Below, in pieces: positions 24,861 through 32,687 of a DNA stretch of 34,041 nt. Position numbers and translations under genes: made by a program. The DNA comes from Cereibacter johrii (GTDB lineage Bacteria; Pseudomonadota; Alphaproteobacteria; Rhodobacterales; Rhodobacteraceae), in contig NZ_MABH01000143.1 of NCBI RefSeq assembly GCF_001720585.1, forward strand, positions 1-34,041. The letters run 5' to 3'. Each line of letters begins with the position of its first letter. The first letter of the stretch is position 1. Below the pieces are notes generated by a model. The model was not told the origin of the DNA. It was given only the letters and a program-made list of their open reading frames with translations, and made no database searches.

Positions 24861-25252
24861 GACTGGCATGTGTTTCCGACGGCGTGGTCGTCAACGTGAT
24901 CGAGGCGCAGGATCGCCCCGACTGGGCCGCTGACTGGCCCAAGGCCGGCGATGCCGCGCCGGGCTGGACATGGGATTGCACGAGCTTCGCGCCGCCCGCA
25001 GAGACAGCTTCCGTCCCCGACGAGATCTCGATCCTTCAGGTGATGATCCTGGTGGGCGAGGAACGCTGGTCTGCAGCCGAGGCGGTCGCGGCCGACCCCG
25101 CGTTGCCCTGGGCGCTCCGCGCCACCATCCGTCAGGCAGGGTCTCCCCTCGTCCGAGGCTCCGAGACGATGGACGCGCTCGCCTGGCTCCTCGATCTCAC
25201 GCCCGAAGAGGTCGAAGGAATCTTCGCGGCCGGGACGCAGGTGCTGGCATGA
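24857..25252 (+). CDS. Phage tail-end hypothetical protein (131 aa)
   Basis: The protein starts MRLACVSDGVVVNVIEAQDR and has PKAGDAAPGWTWDC, resembling small proteins encoded after tail fibres whose N-terminus is a short beta domain. The C-terminal part (about 50-131) is helical with AWLLDLTPEEVEGIF, possibly a tail-assembly or chaperone-like region. I cannot name the family. It is coupled to the fibre fusion by ATGA and overlaps the next gene by ATGA (25249). The frame is intact. Confidence 0.6.
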   Translation: MRLACVSDGVVVNVIEAQDRPDWAADWPKAGDAAPGWTWDCTSFAPPAETASVPDEISILQVMILVGEERWSAAEAVAADPALPWALRATIRQAGSPLVRGSETMDALAWLLDLTPEEVEGIFAAGTQVLA

Positions 25253-25478
25253 CCTGCCTCGTCACCGGCACCCTGCGCAATCTCTCCGGCGAGGCCCTGC
25301 CCGCCACGACGGTTTGGTTCGAGCGGCAGGCGTGGTTGGCCAAGACGGCGATGTCGTCGTGCCGCTCACGGTTTCGGCGACGTCCGATGCGGCGGGCGAG
25401 ATCTCCGTTGTCCTGTATCCAGGCACTTATGCCGCCTCGATCGACAACGCCGGTCCTTTAGCCGAGCCGGCGTCGTAG
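25249..25478 (+). pseudogene. Frameshifted phage tail-region protein
   Basis: From ATG 25249 the frame reads MTCLVTGTLRNLSGEALPAT then TVWFERQ. After about 25329 sense continues in another frame, GVVGQDGDVVVPLTVSATSD then AAGEISVVLYPGTYAASIDN, ending at TAG 25476. The combined sequence is an Ig/beta-sandwich-like small domain (TGTLRNLSG..., VVLYPGTYAASI), as in fibre-associated proteins. The reading shift near GAGCGGCAGGCG breaks it. Without the shift the frame runs to 25461 with Arg-rich nonsense. Confidence 0.68.
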
Positions 25479-25498
25479 CCGTTAGCCTATCACACTAC

Positions 25499-25548
25499 CT
25501 CGCCCATCGGGCGAGCCACCGGGAGGCCGGAGGGAGTGCAATCCCTCC
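25499..25548 (+). terminator. Two consecutive stem-loops after phage tail genes
   Basis: CTCGCCC-ATC-GGGCGAG (25499-25515) and GGAGGGA-GTGCAA-TCCCTCC (25529-25548) are perfect 7-bp stems close together downstream of the tail pseudogene. They probably end the late transcript before dam. Confidence 0.55.
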
Positions 25549-25646
25549 GACACGGAGCAGACGCCAATCCAAGCTCCCCGCCGACCAGACATAGAATCAT
25601 GGCCGCTCCCGCACCCTTGCGGGCGCGCCGAAGAGACAAGAACCTG

Positions 25647-26504
25647 ATGAAGAGTCCACTCTCGCCCGTCGCTGCGCTGCAACCTGTCGCACCCTGGATC
25701 GGCGGCAAGCGCAACCTCGCCCGCCGGATCTGCGCGATCCTCGACCGCAGCCCCTGCCTCACCTACGCCGAGCCCTTCGTCGGCATGGCGGGCATCTTCC
25801 TGCGCCGCACCGCGCGGCCCCGCGCCGAAGTCATCAACGACCGGGGCCGCGACGTAGCCAACCTGTTCCGGATCCTGCAGCGCCACTATCCGCAGTTCCT
25901 CGACACGCTCCGCTTCCAGCTCACCACCCGCGCAGAGTTCGAGCGACTGACGGCCACCGATCCCGACACACTCACCGATCTGGAGCGGGCCGCCCGGTTC
26001 CTCTACCTCCAGCGAACCGCCTTCGGCGGCAAGGTGAGGGGGCAGAACTTCGGCGTCTCCATGCACCGGCCGGGCCGCTTCAATCTCACCACGCTGGAGC
26101 CCATGCTCGAGGACCTGCACAGCCGCCTCGCCGGCGTCATCATCGAATGCCTGGACTGGTCACCCTTCCTGGACCGCTACGACCGGCCGGAGACGCTCTT
26201 CTATCTCGACCCGCCCTACTGGGGCTCCGAGACCGACTATGGCAGCGATCTCTTCGGGCGCGACGACTTCGGCCGGATGGCCGAGCAGCTCGGCCGCCTC
26301 AAGGGTCGCTTCCTCCTCTCGATCAACGACGTGCCCGAGGTGCGCGAGATCTTCGGCCGGTTCAGGATGGCGCAGGTGACGACCACCTACTCGCTCAGCG
26401 GCCACGCGGGAGGCAACGCGGCCACGAGGCCGGAGCTCCTGGTCTCGAACTGGGAGTTCGAAAGAGAAACCACCTCCCGCGGAACAGGACGGTCCGCAGT
26501 CTGA
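25647..26504 (+). CDS. DNA adenine methylase, D12 class (Dam-like)
   Basis: The 285-residue N6-adenine methyltransferase has the AdoMet-binding motif region (WIGGKRNLARRI 17-28 and EPFVGMAGIFL 42-52) and the catalytic DPPYWGSE (188-195). It would methylate adenine in a short target, often GATC, using S-adenosylmethionine; phages carry such orphan methylases to evade host restriction or time replication. No restriction partner is nearby. The frame appears complete, making it one of few intact phage enzymes here. Residues about 80-161 are duplicated at 19979. The ribosome site is weak. The start is placed at MKSPLSPVAALQ; an upstream frame to 25536 crosses the stem-loops. Confidence 0.85.
   Translation: MKSPLSPVAALQPVAPWIGGKRNLARRICAILDRSPCLTYAEPFVGMAGIFLRRTARPRAEVINDRGRDVANLFRILQRHYPQFLDTLRFQLTTRAEFERLTATDPDTLTDLERAARFLYLQRTAFGGKVRGQNFGVSMHRPGRFNLTTLEPMLEDLHSRLAGVIIECLDWSPFLDRYDRPETLFYLDPPYWGSETDYGSDLFGRDDFGRMAEQLGRLKGRFLLSINDVPEVREIFGRFRMAQVTTTYSLSGHAGGNAATRPELLVSNWEFERETTSRGTGRSAV
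25886..26129 (+). repeat. dam-derived direct repeat, copy 2 (244 bp)
   Basis: The parent copy, within the intact methylase gene, of the segment found at 19979-20222. The two same-strand copies could recombine to delete about 5.9 kb of the prophage. Confidence 0.93.
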
Positions 26505-26551
26505 GGATTCGAAGGCTCAGCACATTCTTTGTGACAAGCGGAGACGGGCAA

Positions 26552-27151
26552 CTAGAAGCCGGTCTCTGCCCGTTCCCGCTGAAGGTGGTCGAGGAAGGCC
26601 GTCTGCTTTTCAAGAAGTCGGCCTTCCAAAGCTCTAGCGCGCTCGACTTCAGGCAGAGCGTGCTGATCTCTTACTTTCTTCGCAAGCTCGATTGATCGAA
26701 ACGCCACTTCGTAAAGAGGCTTCAAGGTGATCTCGGGATCCGGCCCATCATCTGCACCGCGGCCGTCCATAAACACTTCGAAGTGAATGCTCTCATCGAT
26801 AGCGCGAACCTCTGAAGGGAAGTTCAGTAGTTCGTCCGTGATCGAGTGTTTCAGGTAGCGCCAGTCGTCACTATCGGGCGGAAATGCCACGAAGGCAGGT
26901 AAGCCGACATGGTTGTCGCCCCCGTTCCCCCTGCTCCCTCGGAAATCCTCGATATCGAAGATGCGATCAACACAGATCCTAAAGTACGTCTCGAGTGCGA
27001 GCGAGAGTCTCAGCGCCAAGAACTGAGCCTTCCGGGCGCGCTCACGGCCGTCGAAATGCTCTTTGATACTTGCAGCAACAACTGCGCTGATCACACCTGC
27101 CAAGCCACCAATCTGCAGAACCTGAACCAGGGCAATTCCGCCGTCACTCAT
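26552..27151 (-). CDS. Hypothetical membrane-anchored protein, prophage accessory gene (199 aa)
   Basis: I do not recognise it. A single N-terminal transmembrane helix (about 6-28, ALVQVLQIGGLAGVISAVVA) is followed by SIKEHFDGRERARKAQFLAL and a mostly helical cytoplasmic-type domain. The C-terminal coiled coil (about 150-199) includes SIELAKKVRDQHALPEVERA. The start at 27151 has GAGG upstream; 27175 would add eight residues. Like 20988-22070 it is antisense to the phage genes, noticeably lower in GC than its surroundings, and joins one membrane helix to a coiled coil. It sits at the right end of the prophage, the usual cargo position. Confidence 0.68.
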   Translation of the reverse strand: MSDGGIALVQVLQIGGLAGVISAVVAASIKEHFDGRERARKAQFLALRLSLALETYFRICVDRIFDIEDFRGSRGNGGDNHVGLPAFVAFPPDSDDWRYLKHSITDELLNFPSEVRAIDESIHFEVFMDGRGADDGPDPEITLKPLYEVAFRSIELAKKVRDQHALPEVERARALEGRLLEKQTAFLDHLQRERAETGF

Positions 27152-27566
27152 GTCGCCTCGCTTCTCGCCAGTCACAATCTCCTGTGGCTGCTGATGAGCG
27201 TAGTTAGCTGCTGATCACCGATCCACGCACCGATATTGAGCTTCCGACCTCAGGCAAGCAAACGGCGCGATGCCGCATCGCCAGAGCGGGCTGACTTGGA
27301 CGATGGAGGCGGCTACCGAAGCAGAGCCTCCATCCCGCCGCAGCTGCTGCAACTTCTGCTGTCTCGCCCTGCAAGATCTGGTGTCCCGCTACAACCCGCT
27401 ACAATCCGTCTTGTCCACAGAAGAGTTTGCGCAGGCCCCTTTACAGTCTTCCGCTTTGCGAACACCATATCTAGTAAGGACGGAGGCAGGCAGTGCCGTC
27501 CCTTGCCGCACACCCAGCTTCTTGTGGGTGACCCCCCGCAGGCGGTTCAATGACGAGGCCCGGCAT
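27152..27566. other. Probable prophage right end / ybjN upstream region
   Basis: 415 bases with no convincing gene. It contains an inverted repeat GATGGAGGC / GCCTCCATC (27302-27334, 15-base loop), the tandem CCCGCTACAA repeats, and a CACCCA / TGGGTG hairpin (27511-27530) before ybjN. Composition changes from moderate GC to the host level across it, consistent with a phage-host junction. Confidence 0.45.
27385..27404. repeat. Tandem 10-bp repeat, candidate phage-end sequence
   Basis: Two perfect copies of CCCGCTACAA. On the other strand this reads TTGTAGCGGG twice; Mu-like phage ends carry TGT/ACA termini and repeated transposase sites. The assignment to a phage end is speculative: no partner was found at the left edge. 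Confidence 0.35.
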
Positions 27567-28070
27567 ATGTCGCTCACCGAGACCTATCTCTCTTCGGACG
27601 AAATCCACCCGATCGACATCGTCGAGACGCTGGCCGAGCATCACGAATGGGAGTTCGACCGCATCACCGAGGACCAGATCGCGATGGCCGTCGAGGGCCA
27701 GTGGCGGACCTACTCGCTGACCCTCGCCTGGTCGCCCGCAGACGAGATGCTGCGGCTCCTCTGCACCTTCGAGATGGAACCGCCCACCCACCGGATGGCC
27801 GAGCTGCACGACCTGCTCAACCGCTGCAACGATATGGTCTGGAGCGGGGCCTTCACCTACTGGGGCGAACAGAAGCTGATGGCCTGGCGCTACGGACTGC
27901 TGCTGTCGGGCGGGCAGAGCGTCAATGCCGAGCAGATCGGCCAGCTCATCGCCGAGGCCGTCACCGCGAGCGAGCGCTTCTATCCCGCCTTCCAGATGGT
28001 AGCCTGGGCCGAGCGCCCGCCGGCCGAGGCGATCAAGGTCGCCATTGCGGAGGCCTACGGCCGCGCCTAG
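27567..28070 (+). CDS. YbjN-domain protein
   Basis: The 167-residue soluble protein has the YbjN fold pattern: an N-terminal helix (HPIDIVETLAEHHEWEFDRI), YSLTLAWSPADEMLRLLCTF, ELHDLLNRCNDMVWSGAFTY and a long C-terminal helix (AEQIGQLIAEAVTASERFYP). This type III secretion chaperone-like fold appears in stress-related bacterial proteins; the exact function is unknown. It precedes proC by 28 bases and is probably its operon partner. The start follows from where conserved sequence begins; upstream sequence in frame is phage-junction DNA. Confidence 0.82.
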   Translation: MSLTETYLSSDEIHPIDIVETLAEHHEWEFDRITEDQIAMAVEGQWRTYSLTLAWSPADEMLRLLCTFEMEPPTHRMAELHDLLNRCNDMVWSGAFTYWGEQKLMAWRYGLLLSGGQSVNAEQIGQLIAEAVTASERFYPAFQMVAWAERPPAEAIKVAIAEAYGRA

Positions 28071-28098
28071 TCTTTTCCCCGCAGAAACGGGGGAAACA

Positions 28099-28920
28099 AT
28101 GGATCTTGCGGATCTTGGCCGCCGGGGGCTGGTGCTGCTCGGCTGCGGGAAGATGGGCTCGGCGATGCTGGAGGGCTGGCTCGGACGGGGCCTTGCCCTG
28201 TCCGCCGTCTGGGTGACGGACCCCAGGCCGTCGGACTGGCTGAAATCGCTCGCGGCGCGCGGGCTGCATCTGAACGAGGCGCTGCCTGACGAGCCCGCGG
28301 TGGTGCTGGTCGCGGTCAAGCCGCAGATGATGTCCGAGGCCCTGCCGGGGCTCGCGGCGTTAGGCGAGGGGCGGGTGCTCTTCCTCACGGTCGCGGCAGG
28401 CACGCCCATCTCCTATTACGAACGCACGCTCGGGGCAGCCACGCCGGTGATCCGCGCCATGCCGAACACGCCCGCCGCGGTCGGCCGCGGCATCACGGCG
28501 CTCGTGGGCAACGCTGCCGCCTCCGAGGCGCAGATGGCTCTGGCCGAGGACCTCCTCTCGGGGGTGGGCCAGGTGGTCCGGCTGGAGGGCGAGCATCAGA
28601 TGGATGCGGTGACCGCCGTCTCGGGCTCGGGGCCGGCCTATGTCTTCCACCTGATCGAGGCGCTCGCCGCGGCGGGAGAGGCGGAGGGCCTGCCGGCCGA
28701 TCTCGCCATGACCCTCGCCCGCGCCACCGTCACCGGGGCGGGCGAGCTCGCCCACCGCGCGCCGGAAAGCGCGAGCCAGCTGCGCATCAACGTGACCTCG
28801 CCGGGGGGGACGACGGCGGCGGCGCTCGGCGTGCTGATGGATCCCGAGAGCGGCCTGCCGCCGCTCCTCCGCCGTGCGGTGAAGGCTGCGGCCGACCGCG
28901 GACGGGAGCTCGGCCGATGA
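28099..28920 (+). CDS. proC: Pyrroline-5-carboxylate reductase
   Basis: The 273-residue enzyme makes L-proline from 1-pyrroline-5-carboxylate with NAD(P)H. The Rossmann motif is LLGCGKMGSAMLEGWL (about 13-28). VAVKPQMM and IRAMPNTPAAVGRGI are the typical ProC loops, and the active-site/dimer region reads TAVSGSGPAYVFHLIEAL followed by NVTSPGGTTAAAL. Length equals the family norm. GGGGGAAA precedes the ATG. Its stop overlaps the start of the CsaA-like gene (ATGA), forming a run ybjN-proC-csaA-dehydrogenase. Confidence 0.95.
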   Translation: MDLADLGRRGLVLLGCGKMGSAMLEGWLGRGLALSAVWVTDPRPSDWLKSLAARGLHLNEALPDEPAVVLVAVKPQMMSEALPGLAALGEGRVLFLTVAAGTPISYYERTLGAATPVIRAMPNTPAAVGRGITALVGNAAASEAQMALAEDLLSGVGQVVRLEGEHQMDAVTAVSGSGPAYVFHLIEALAAAGEAEGLPADLAMTLARATVTGAGELAHRAPESASQLRINVTSPGGTTAAALGVLMDPESGLPPLLRRAVKAAADRGRELGR

Positions 28921-29249
28921 TCACCTACGAGGATTTCGCCAAGGTCGACATCCGCGTGGGCCGCATCACCCGCGCCGAACCCTTCCCCGAGGCGCGCAAG
29001 CCCGCGCTGAAGCTCTGGGTCGATTTCGGCGACGGGATCGGCGTGAAACGGTCCTCCGCCCAGATCACCCGGCATTACGAGCCCGAAGGCCTCGTCGGGC
29101 GGCAGGTGCTGGCGGTGGTGAACTTCCCGCCGCGCCAGATCGGCCCCGTCCTGTCGGAGGTGCTGGTGCTGGGCGTGCCGGATGCCGAGGGCCATGTGGT
29201 GCTGATCGGGCCCGGTCAGGACGTGCCGCTGGGAGGGAGGCTCTTTTGA
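28917..29249 (+). CDS. csaA: CsaA-like tRNA-binding domain protein
   Basis: The 110-residue protein is a stand-alone EMAP-II/OB-fold tRNA-binding domain: DFAKVDIRVGRITRAEPFPE, KLWVDFGDGIGVKRSSAQIT, and VNFPPRQIGPVLSEVLVLGV. CsaA dimers bind tRNA and have chaperone activity linked to protein export in Bacillus. It overlaps proC by ATGA and the next gene by TTGA, so all three are translationally coupled. Confidence 0.9.
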   Translation: MITYEDFAKVDIRVGRITRAEPFPEARKPALKLWVDFGDGIGVKRSSAQITRHYEPEGLVGRQVLAVVNFPPRQIGPVLSEVLVLGVPDAEGHVVLIGPGQDVPLGGRLF

Positions 29250-30193
29250 GGCTGCTCATCACCCGCCCCCTGCCCGACCGGGTTCTCGAGGCGGCCCGCG
29301 CCCGGTTCGAGGTCACGCTTCGGGACAGCACCCGGCCGCTCTCGCCCGAGGAGCTGCGCCGGGCGCTGGCCGAGCATGATGCCGTGCTGCCGACGCTGGG
29401 CGATCTCTTCCGCGCCGAGGTCTTCGCCGACGTGCCGCAGCCGCGCGCCCGGATCCTCGCCAATTTCGGCGTGGGGACGAACCATATCGACGTGGCGGCC
29501 GCGACCGCCGCCGGGATCGCGGTCACCAACACGCCGGGCGCCGTCACCGACGCCACCGCCGACATCGCGCTCACGCTGATGCTGATGACGGCGCGCCGCG
29601 CCGGCGAAGGCGAGCGGCTGGTGCGCCGCGGCGCCTGGGAGGGCTGGCATCCGACGCAGATGCTGGGTCTCCACATGACGGGAAAGCGGCTCGGCATCCT
29701 CGGCATGGGCCGGATCGGCAAGGCCATCGCGCGCCGCGCCCACCATGGCTTCGGGATGGAGATCACCTTCTTCAACCGCTCGCCCGTGGCCGACCCGAGC
29801 GTCCCCGCCCGGCAGGTCGGCTTCGCCGAGGCGCTCGGCGCCGACATCGTCGTGGTGGCCGTGCCCGCGACGCCCGCGACCCACCACCTCGTCGATGCGG
29901 CGGCCCTCGGGCAGATGCGGCCCGGAGCCATCCTCGTGAACATCGCTCGCGGCGACATCGTCGACGAGACGGCGCTGATCGCGGCGCTCGCCGAGGGGCG
30001 GCTCGCCGGCGCGGGGCTCGATGTCTACGAGTTCGAGCCCGAGGTGCCCGCCGCCCTCCGCGCGATGGAGAATGTGACCCTCCTGCCCCATCTGGGAACC
30101 GCGGCACTCGAGGTGCGCGAGGCCATGGGGCTCATGGCGGTCGAGAACCTCCTGGCCTTCGCCGACGGCCGGCCGCTGCCGAACGCGGTCTGA
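29246..30193 (+). CDS. D-2-hydroxyacid dehydrogenase (glyoxylate/hydroxypyruvate reductase type)
   Basis: The 315-residue NAD(P)-dependent enzyme has the nucleotide-binding GILGMGRIGKAIARRA (about 149-164). The catalytic Arg is in NIARGDIVDE, Glu in LDVYEFEPEVP and His in LLPHLGTAALEV. Sequence GVGTNHIDVAAATAAGIAVT and the length fit glyoxylate reductase/D-glycerate dehydrogenase rather than SerA, since there is no ACT domain. The start is an unusual TTG overlapping the csaA stop (TTGA) and directly preceded by GGGAGGGAGG, an excellent ribosome site. Two hairpins follow it. Confidence 0.9.
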   Translation: MRLLITRPLPDRVLEAARARFEVTLRDSTRPLSPEELRRALAEHDAVLPTLGDLFRAEVFADVPQPRARILANFGVGTNHIDVAAATAAGIAVTNTPGAVTDATADIALTLMLMTARRAGEGERLVRRGAWEGWHPTQMLGLHMTGKRLGILGMGRIGKAIARRAHHGFGMEITFFNRSPVADPSVPARQVGFAEALGADIVVVAVPATPATHHLVDAAALGQMRPGAILVNIARGDIVDETALIAALAEGRLAGAGLDVYEFEPEVPAALRAMENVTLLPHLGTAALEVREAMGLMAVENLLAFADGRPLPNAV

Positions 30194-30202
30194 CGATGCA
30201 CA

Positions 30203-30234
30203 GGTGCCGCCGCTCACATCCTGTCGGCGGCACC
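30203..30234 (+). terminator. Terminator-like hairpin 1 after dehydrogenase
   Basis: GGTGCCGCCG / CGGCGGCACC, a perfect 10-bp stem with a 12-base loop, starting 10 bases after the stop codon. Confidence 0.65.
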
Positions 30235-30243
30235 GGGCGCCCC

Positions 30244-30280
30244 AGCCGGCGCCGGGGGCTCGATGCCCCCGGTGCCGGCT
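30244..30280 (+). terminator. Terminator-like hairpin 2
   Basis: A 16-bp stem (AGCCGGCGCCGGGGGC with GCCCCCGGTGCCGGCT, one G-U pair) and loop TCGAT. It is the strongest hairpin seen in the window and probably ends the ybjN-proC operon. The rest of the gap to 30401 is Pro/Gly-coding-like low-complexity GC without a gene. Confidence 0.72.
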
Positions 30281-30401
30281 CCCTCCACCCGGGCCCCACC
30301 GTCTCGAGACCCACCGCAACGAAGGCCGCCACCCGCCCCTGCCGCGGGCCCGACCCCGGGGCCCGCTGCAGGGGCCATCGTCGCGCAGCCGGAGGTCCCG
30401 C

Positions 30402-31067
30402 ATGATCGTCTCTCGCGCCCGCCGCTTCATCTTCGTCCATATCCCGAAGGCCGGCGGCAGCGCCCTTGCACTGGCGCTCGAGGCGCGCGCGCGGAAGGAC
30501 GACATTCTGATCGGCGACACGCCCAAGGCCCGCAGCCACCGCGCCGGACTGCGTGGGGTCAAGGCGCGCGGACGGCTCTGGACCCACTCCACCCTCGCCG
30601 ACATCGCGGGCCTGCTCACCGATGCCGAGATCGAGAGCTTCTTCACCCTGACCCTCGTGCGCAACCCGTGGGACCGCGCGCTTCGCTACTATCTCTGGCT
30701 CCGCGGCCAGAGCTTCGCCCATCCTGCGGTGGGCCTTGCCAAGTCGCTCGACTTCTCGGGCTTTCTCAACCATCCGCAGATCCAGACCTCCTTCCGGCTC
30801 TGGCCTGCCTCCGCCTACATGCGCGACCGGCACGGGGTAGAGCGCGCGCGTCTCTATCTGCGGGCGGAGCATCTCGAAGAGGATCTGCCGCCCTTCGAGG
30901 CGCATCTGGGCTTCCGCCTCGCGCCCCTGCGCCGCACGGGCGACTCGGGCCCGCCGCAGGACTGGCGGAGAAGCTACAGCGACGCCGATGCGGCCCTTCT
31001 CGCGCGTCTCTGCGCCGAGGATATCGGCCGTTTCCACTATCGCTTTGAAGATGCGGCCAGGCGGTGA
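30402..31067 (+). CDS. Sulfotransferase family 2-like protein
   Basis: The 221-residue protein shows the 5'-phosphosulfate-binding loop FVHIPKAGGSAL (about 11-22) and the 3'-phosphate site LVRNPWDRALRYYLW (about 87-101), the two hallmarks of PAPS-dependent sulfotransferases of the PF03567 type. It would transfer sulfate from PAPS to a hydroxyl, probably of a polysaccharide or lipid. The product is short with no membrane anchor. GGAGG lies seven bases before the ATG. No PAPS-synthesis or polysaccharide gene is adjacent, so the acceptor is unknown. Pattern-based, moderately strong. Confidence 0.82.
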   Translation: MIVSRARRFIFVHIPKAGGSALALALEARARKDDILIGDTPKARSHRAGLRGVKARGRLWTHSTLADIAGLLTDAEIESFFTLTLVRNPWDRALRYYLWLRGQSFAHPAVGLAKSLDFSGFLNHPQIQTSFRLWPASAYMRDRHGVERARLYLRAEHLEEDLPPFEAHLGFRLAPLRRTGDSGPPQDWRRSYSDADAALLARLCAEDIGRFHYRFEDAARR

Positions 31068-31086
31068 AATTTCCGCAGAACCGCCC

Positions 31087-31116
31087 TTGACTTCCCCCTC
31101 CGCTTGGGCGAGATAG
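31087..31116 (+). promoter_or_regulatory. Promoter candidate for tRNA-Ala
   Basis: TTGACT (31087-31092) is a good -35 element. A weak -10-like AGATAG lies 18 bases on, placing transcription start near 31122, just before the tRNA. Confidence 0.45.
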
Positions 31117-31125
31117 CGCCTCGTT

Positions 31126-31201
<76 letters not shown>

Positions 31202-31367
31202 AAATCCGCCAGATCCTGCAGCGCGCAGAGCCCTGCCTTTGGCGGGGCGCTTCGCGGGAAGCCCGCAGGGCCGATCGAATTTCTTCCCTGTCTGTCAGAG
31301 GCTTCGGCATCGCCGTGGGCTTCCACGCCCCTCGGGCGCAGAGACGGGGCCGGCGGCCCGCGACCCG

Positions 31368-32687
31368 TCAGCCCTGCGCAGCGGACGGATCCAGCCGGCT
31401 GCAGTTGCGCCCCGCGCTTTTCGCCGCGTAAAGCGCACGGTCCGCGGCGGCGAAGAGCTCCGCGCCTGCATGACCGCGTGCGCCGAGCGCGATGCCGAGG
31501 CTGATCGTGACGGCGAGCCGCGTGCCATCTTCCAGCTCGACCGGCGCATCCGCCACCGCATGCCGCAGGCGCTCGGCCTCGGACAGGGCCTCGGCCGCCC
31601 CGGCCCGGTCGAGGAGCAGGGCGAATTCCTCGCCGCCGTAACGAAAGAGCCGCACCCCCTCGCGCTCGGCTGCCGCCAGACGCAGGGCCACCGCCCGCAG
31701 CACGGCATCGCCCACCGCATGGCCGTGGGTGTCGTTGATCCGCTTGAACCGGTCGATGTCGATCAGCAGCAGCGCATAGGGCTCGCCCGTCCAGGGCGCC
31801 GCGCGCTCCTCCAGCGCATGGTCGAACTCGCGGCGATTGAGAAGCGAGGTCAGCGCATCCCTCCGGCCGAACTCGCGCAGCCGCGCCTCCTGCTCGACGA
31901 TGGTTCGGGTCATGTCGTTGAAGGCGTCGGCCACGGCGGCCAGCTCCGGGGGCACCGTCACCGCCACCGGCTCCTCGCGCTGCCCCGAGGCCACGCGCCG
32001 CGCGCCCTCGACCAGCCGGTCGGTCCCGAGGACGATCGCCCGGTTCACCACCCAGGCGCCGAGCCCCATCATCAGGACGGACAGGACGAGGGCGGCCGCC
32101 GCCCCGATCTCCAGCCGCCGGAGCGCGACCAGCGCCGCGGCGTGATGTGCTTCGCTCTCGCCCCTAAGCCGCTCGACGATCTGTTCGAGCCCCCGCGCCG
32201 CCACCGGCAGCTCGCGTTCGAGCGCCTCGACCCGGTCGAGGTCGGGCACCACCCCGGCCAGCCCCTCCCGCGGACGGCCGAGCACGGCCTCGGCATCGCG
32301 CGCGAGCACGGTCCATTCCGCCCGCGCCACGCCGACGAGCTCGACCAGCGCCGGATCGGCCGCCACGGCATCCGCGAGCCTCGCGAACTGCGCCTCGACC
32401 TCGGCTGCGACGGCTTCATAGCGGGCGGCGCGCTGGGCATCGCCGCTGAGGAGATAGCCGTTCACCGCTTCGGACACCTGCCAGTAATCGTCGTGGATGC
32501 GTTCGAGGCTGACGAGCGTCGCATGCTGGACGGTCAGCACGTCGCGGAACGGGCTGACGATGGTGCGATGATAGACGGCATAGCCCACGACGGCGCTCGT
32601 CAGAAGCGGCAGGACGGCGAGGACCATCGCCAGCGCCATCCAGCCGCGGAGCGATTGCCGATAGAGAATGCGCCGCGCCCAGTCCAT
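31368..32687 (-). CDS. Membrane diguanylate cyclase (sensor-HAMP-GGEEF)
   Basis: The 439-residue protein has a transmembrane helix at about 16-39, a helical periplasmic sensor (about 40-193, four-helix-bundle-like), and a second membrane helix at about 194-216. A HAMP-like linker and coiled coil (about 217-270) lead to a GGDEF domain (about 275-430) with the active motif RYGGEEF (349-355). It should make c-di-GMP in response to a periplasmic signal. No RxxD inhibitory site is visible upstream of GGEEF. The ATG at 32687 has GAGGAG five bases upstream; the GTG two codons earlier lies too close to it. It is convergent with the tRNA region. Confidence 0.9.
   Translation of the reverse strand: MDWARRILYRQSLRGWMALAMVLAVLPLLTSAVVGYAVYHRTIVSPFRDVLTVQHATLVSLERIHDDYWQVSEAVNGYLLSGDAQRAARYEAVAAEVEAQFARLADAVAADPALVELVGVARAEWTVLARDAEAVLGRPREGLAGVVPDLDRVEALERELPVAARGLEQIVERLRGESEAHHAAALVALRRLEIGAAAALVLSVLMMGLGAWVVNRAIVLGTDRLVEGARRVASGQREEPVAVTVPPELAAVADAFNDMTRTIVEQEARLREFGRRDALTSLLNRREFDHALEERAAPWTGEPYALLLIDIDRFKRINDTHGHAVGDAVLRAVALRLAAAEREGVRLFRYGGEEFALLLDRAGAAEALSEAERLRHAVADAPVELEDGTRLAVTISLGIALGARGHAGAELFAAADRALYAAKSAGRNCSRLDPSAAQG

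Larger units (their letters stand above)
19682..27404. mobile_element. Degenerate Mu-like (transposable) prophage remnant
   Basis: Gene content follows the early-to-lysis order of Mu-like phages: DUF3164, a methylase, Mor-like HTH, endolysin, holin-like, DUF2730 (Mu gp25-like), VpaChn25_0724 family and the DUF3486 start (Mu gp27-like). It then jumps to tail-fibre genes, dam and accessory genes. Transposase A/B, repressor, terminase, portal, head and tail-tube genes are missing. A frameshift, a chimeric gene, an in-frame deletion scar and a second frameshifted gene show that it is defective. The left limit is where DUF3164 homology begins. The right limit is a guess at tandem CCCGCTACAA repeats. 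The element is plainly real but both edges are uncertain. Confidence 0.82.

Noticed and set aside
26147-26695. 182-codon plus-strand frame over the end of dam
   Set aside because: It overlaps the dam C-terminus in another frame and the antisense accessory gene; low-complexity Arg/Pro content.
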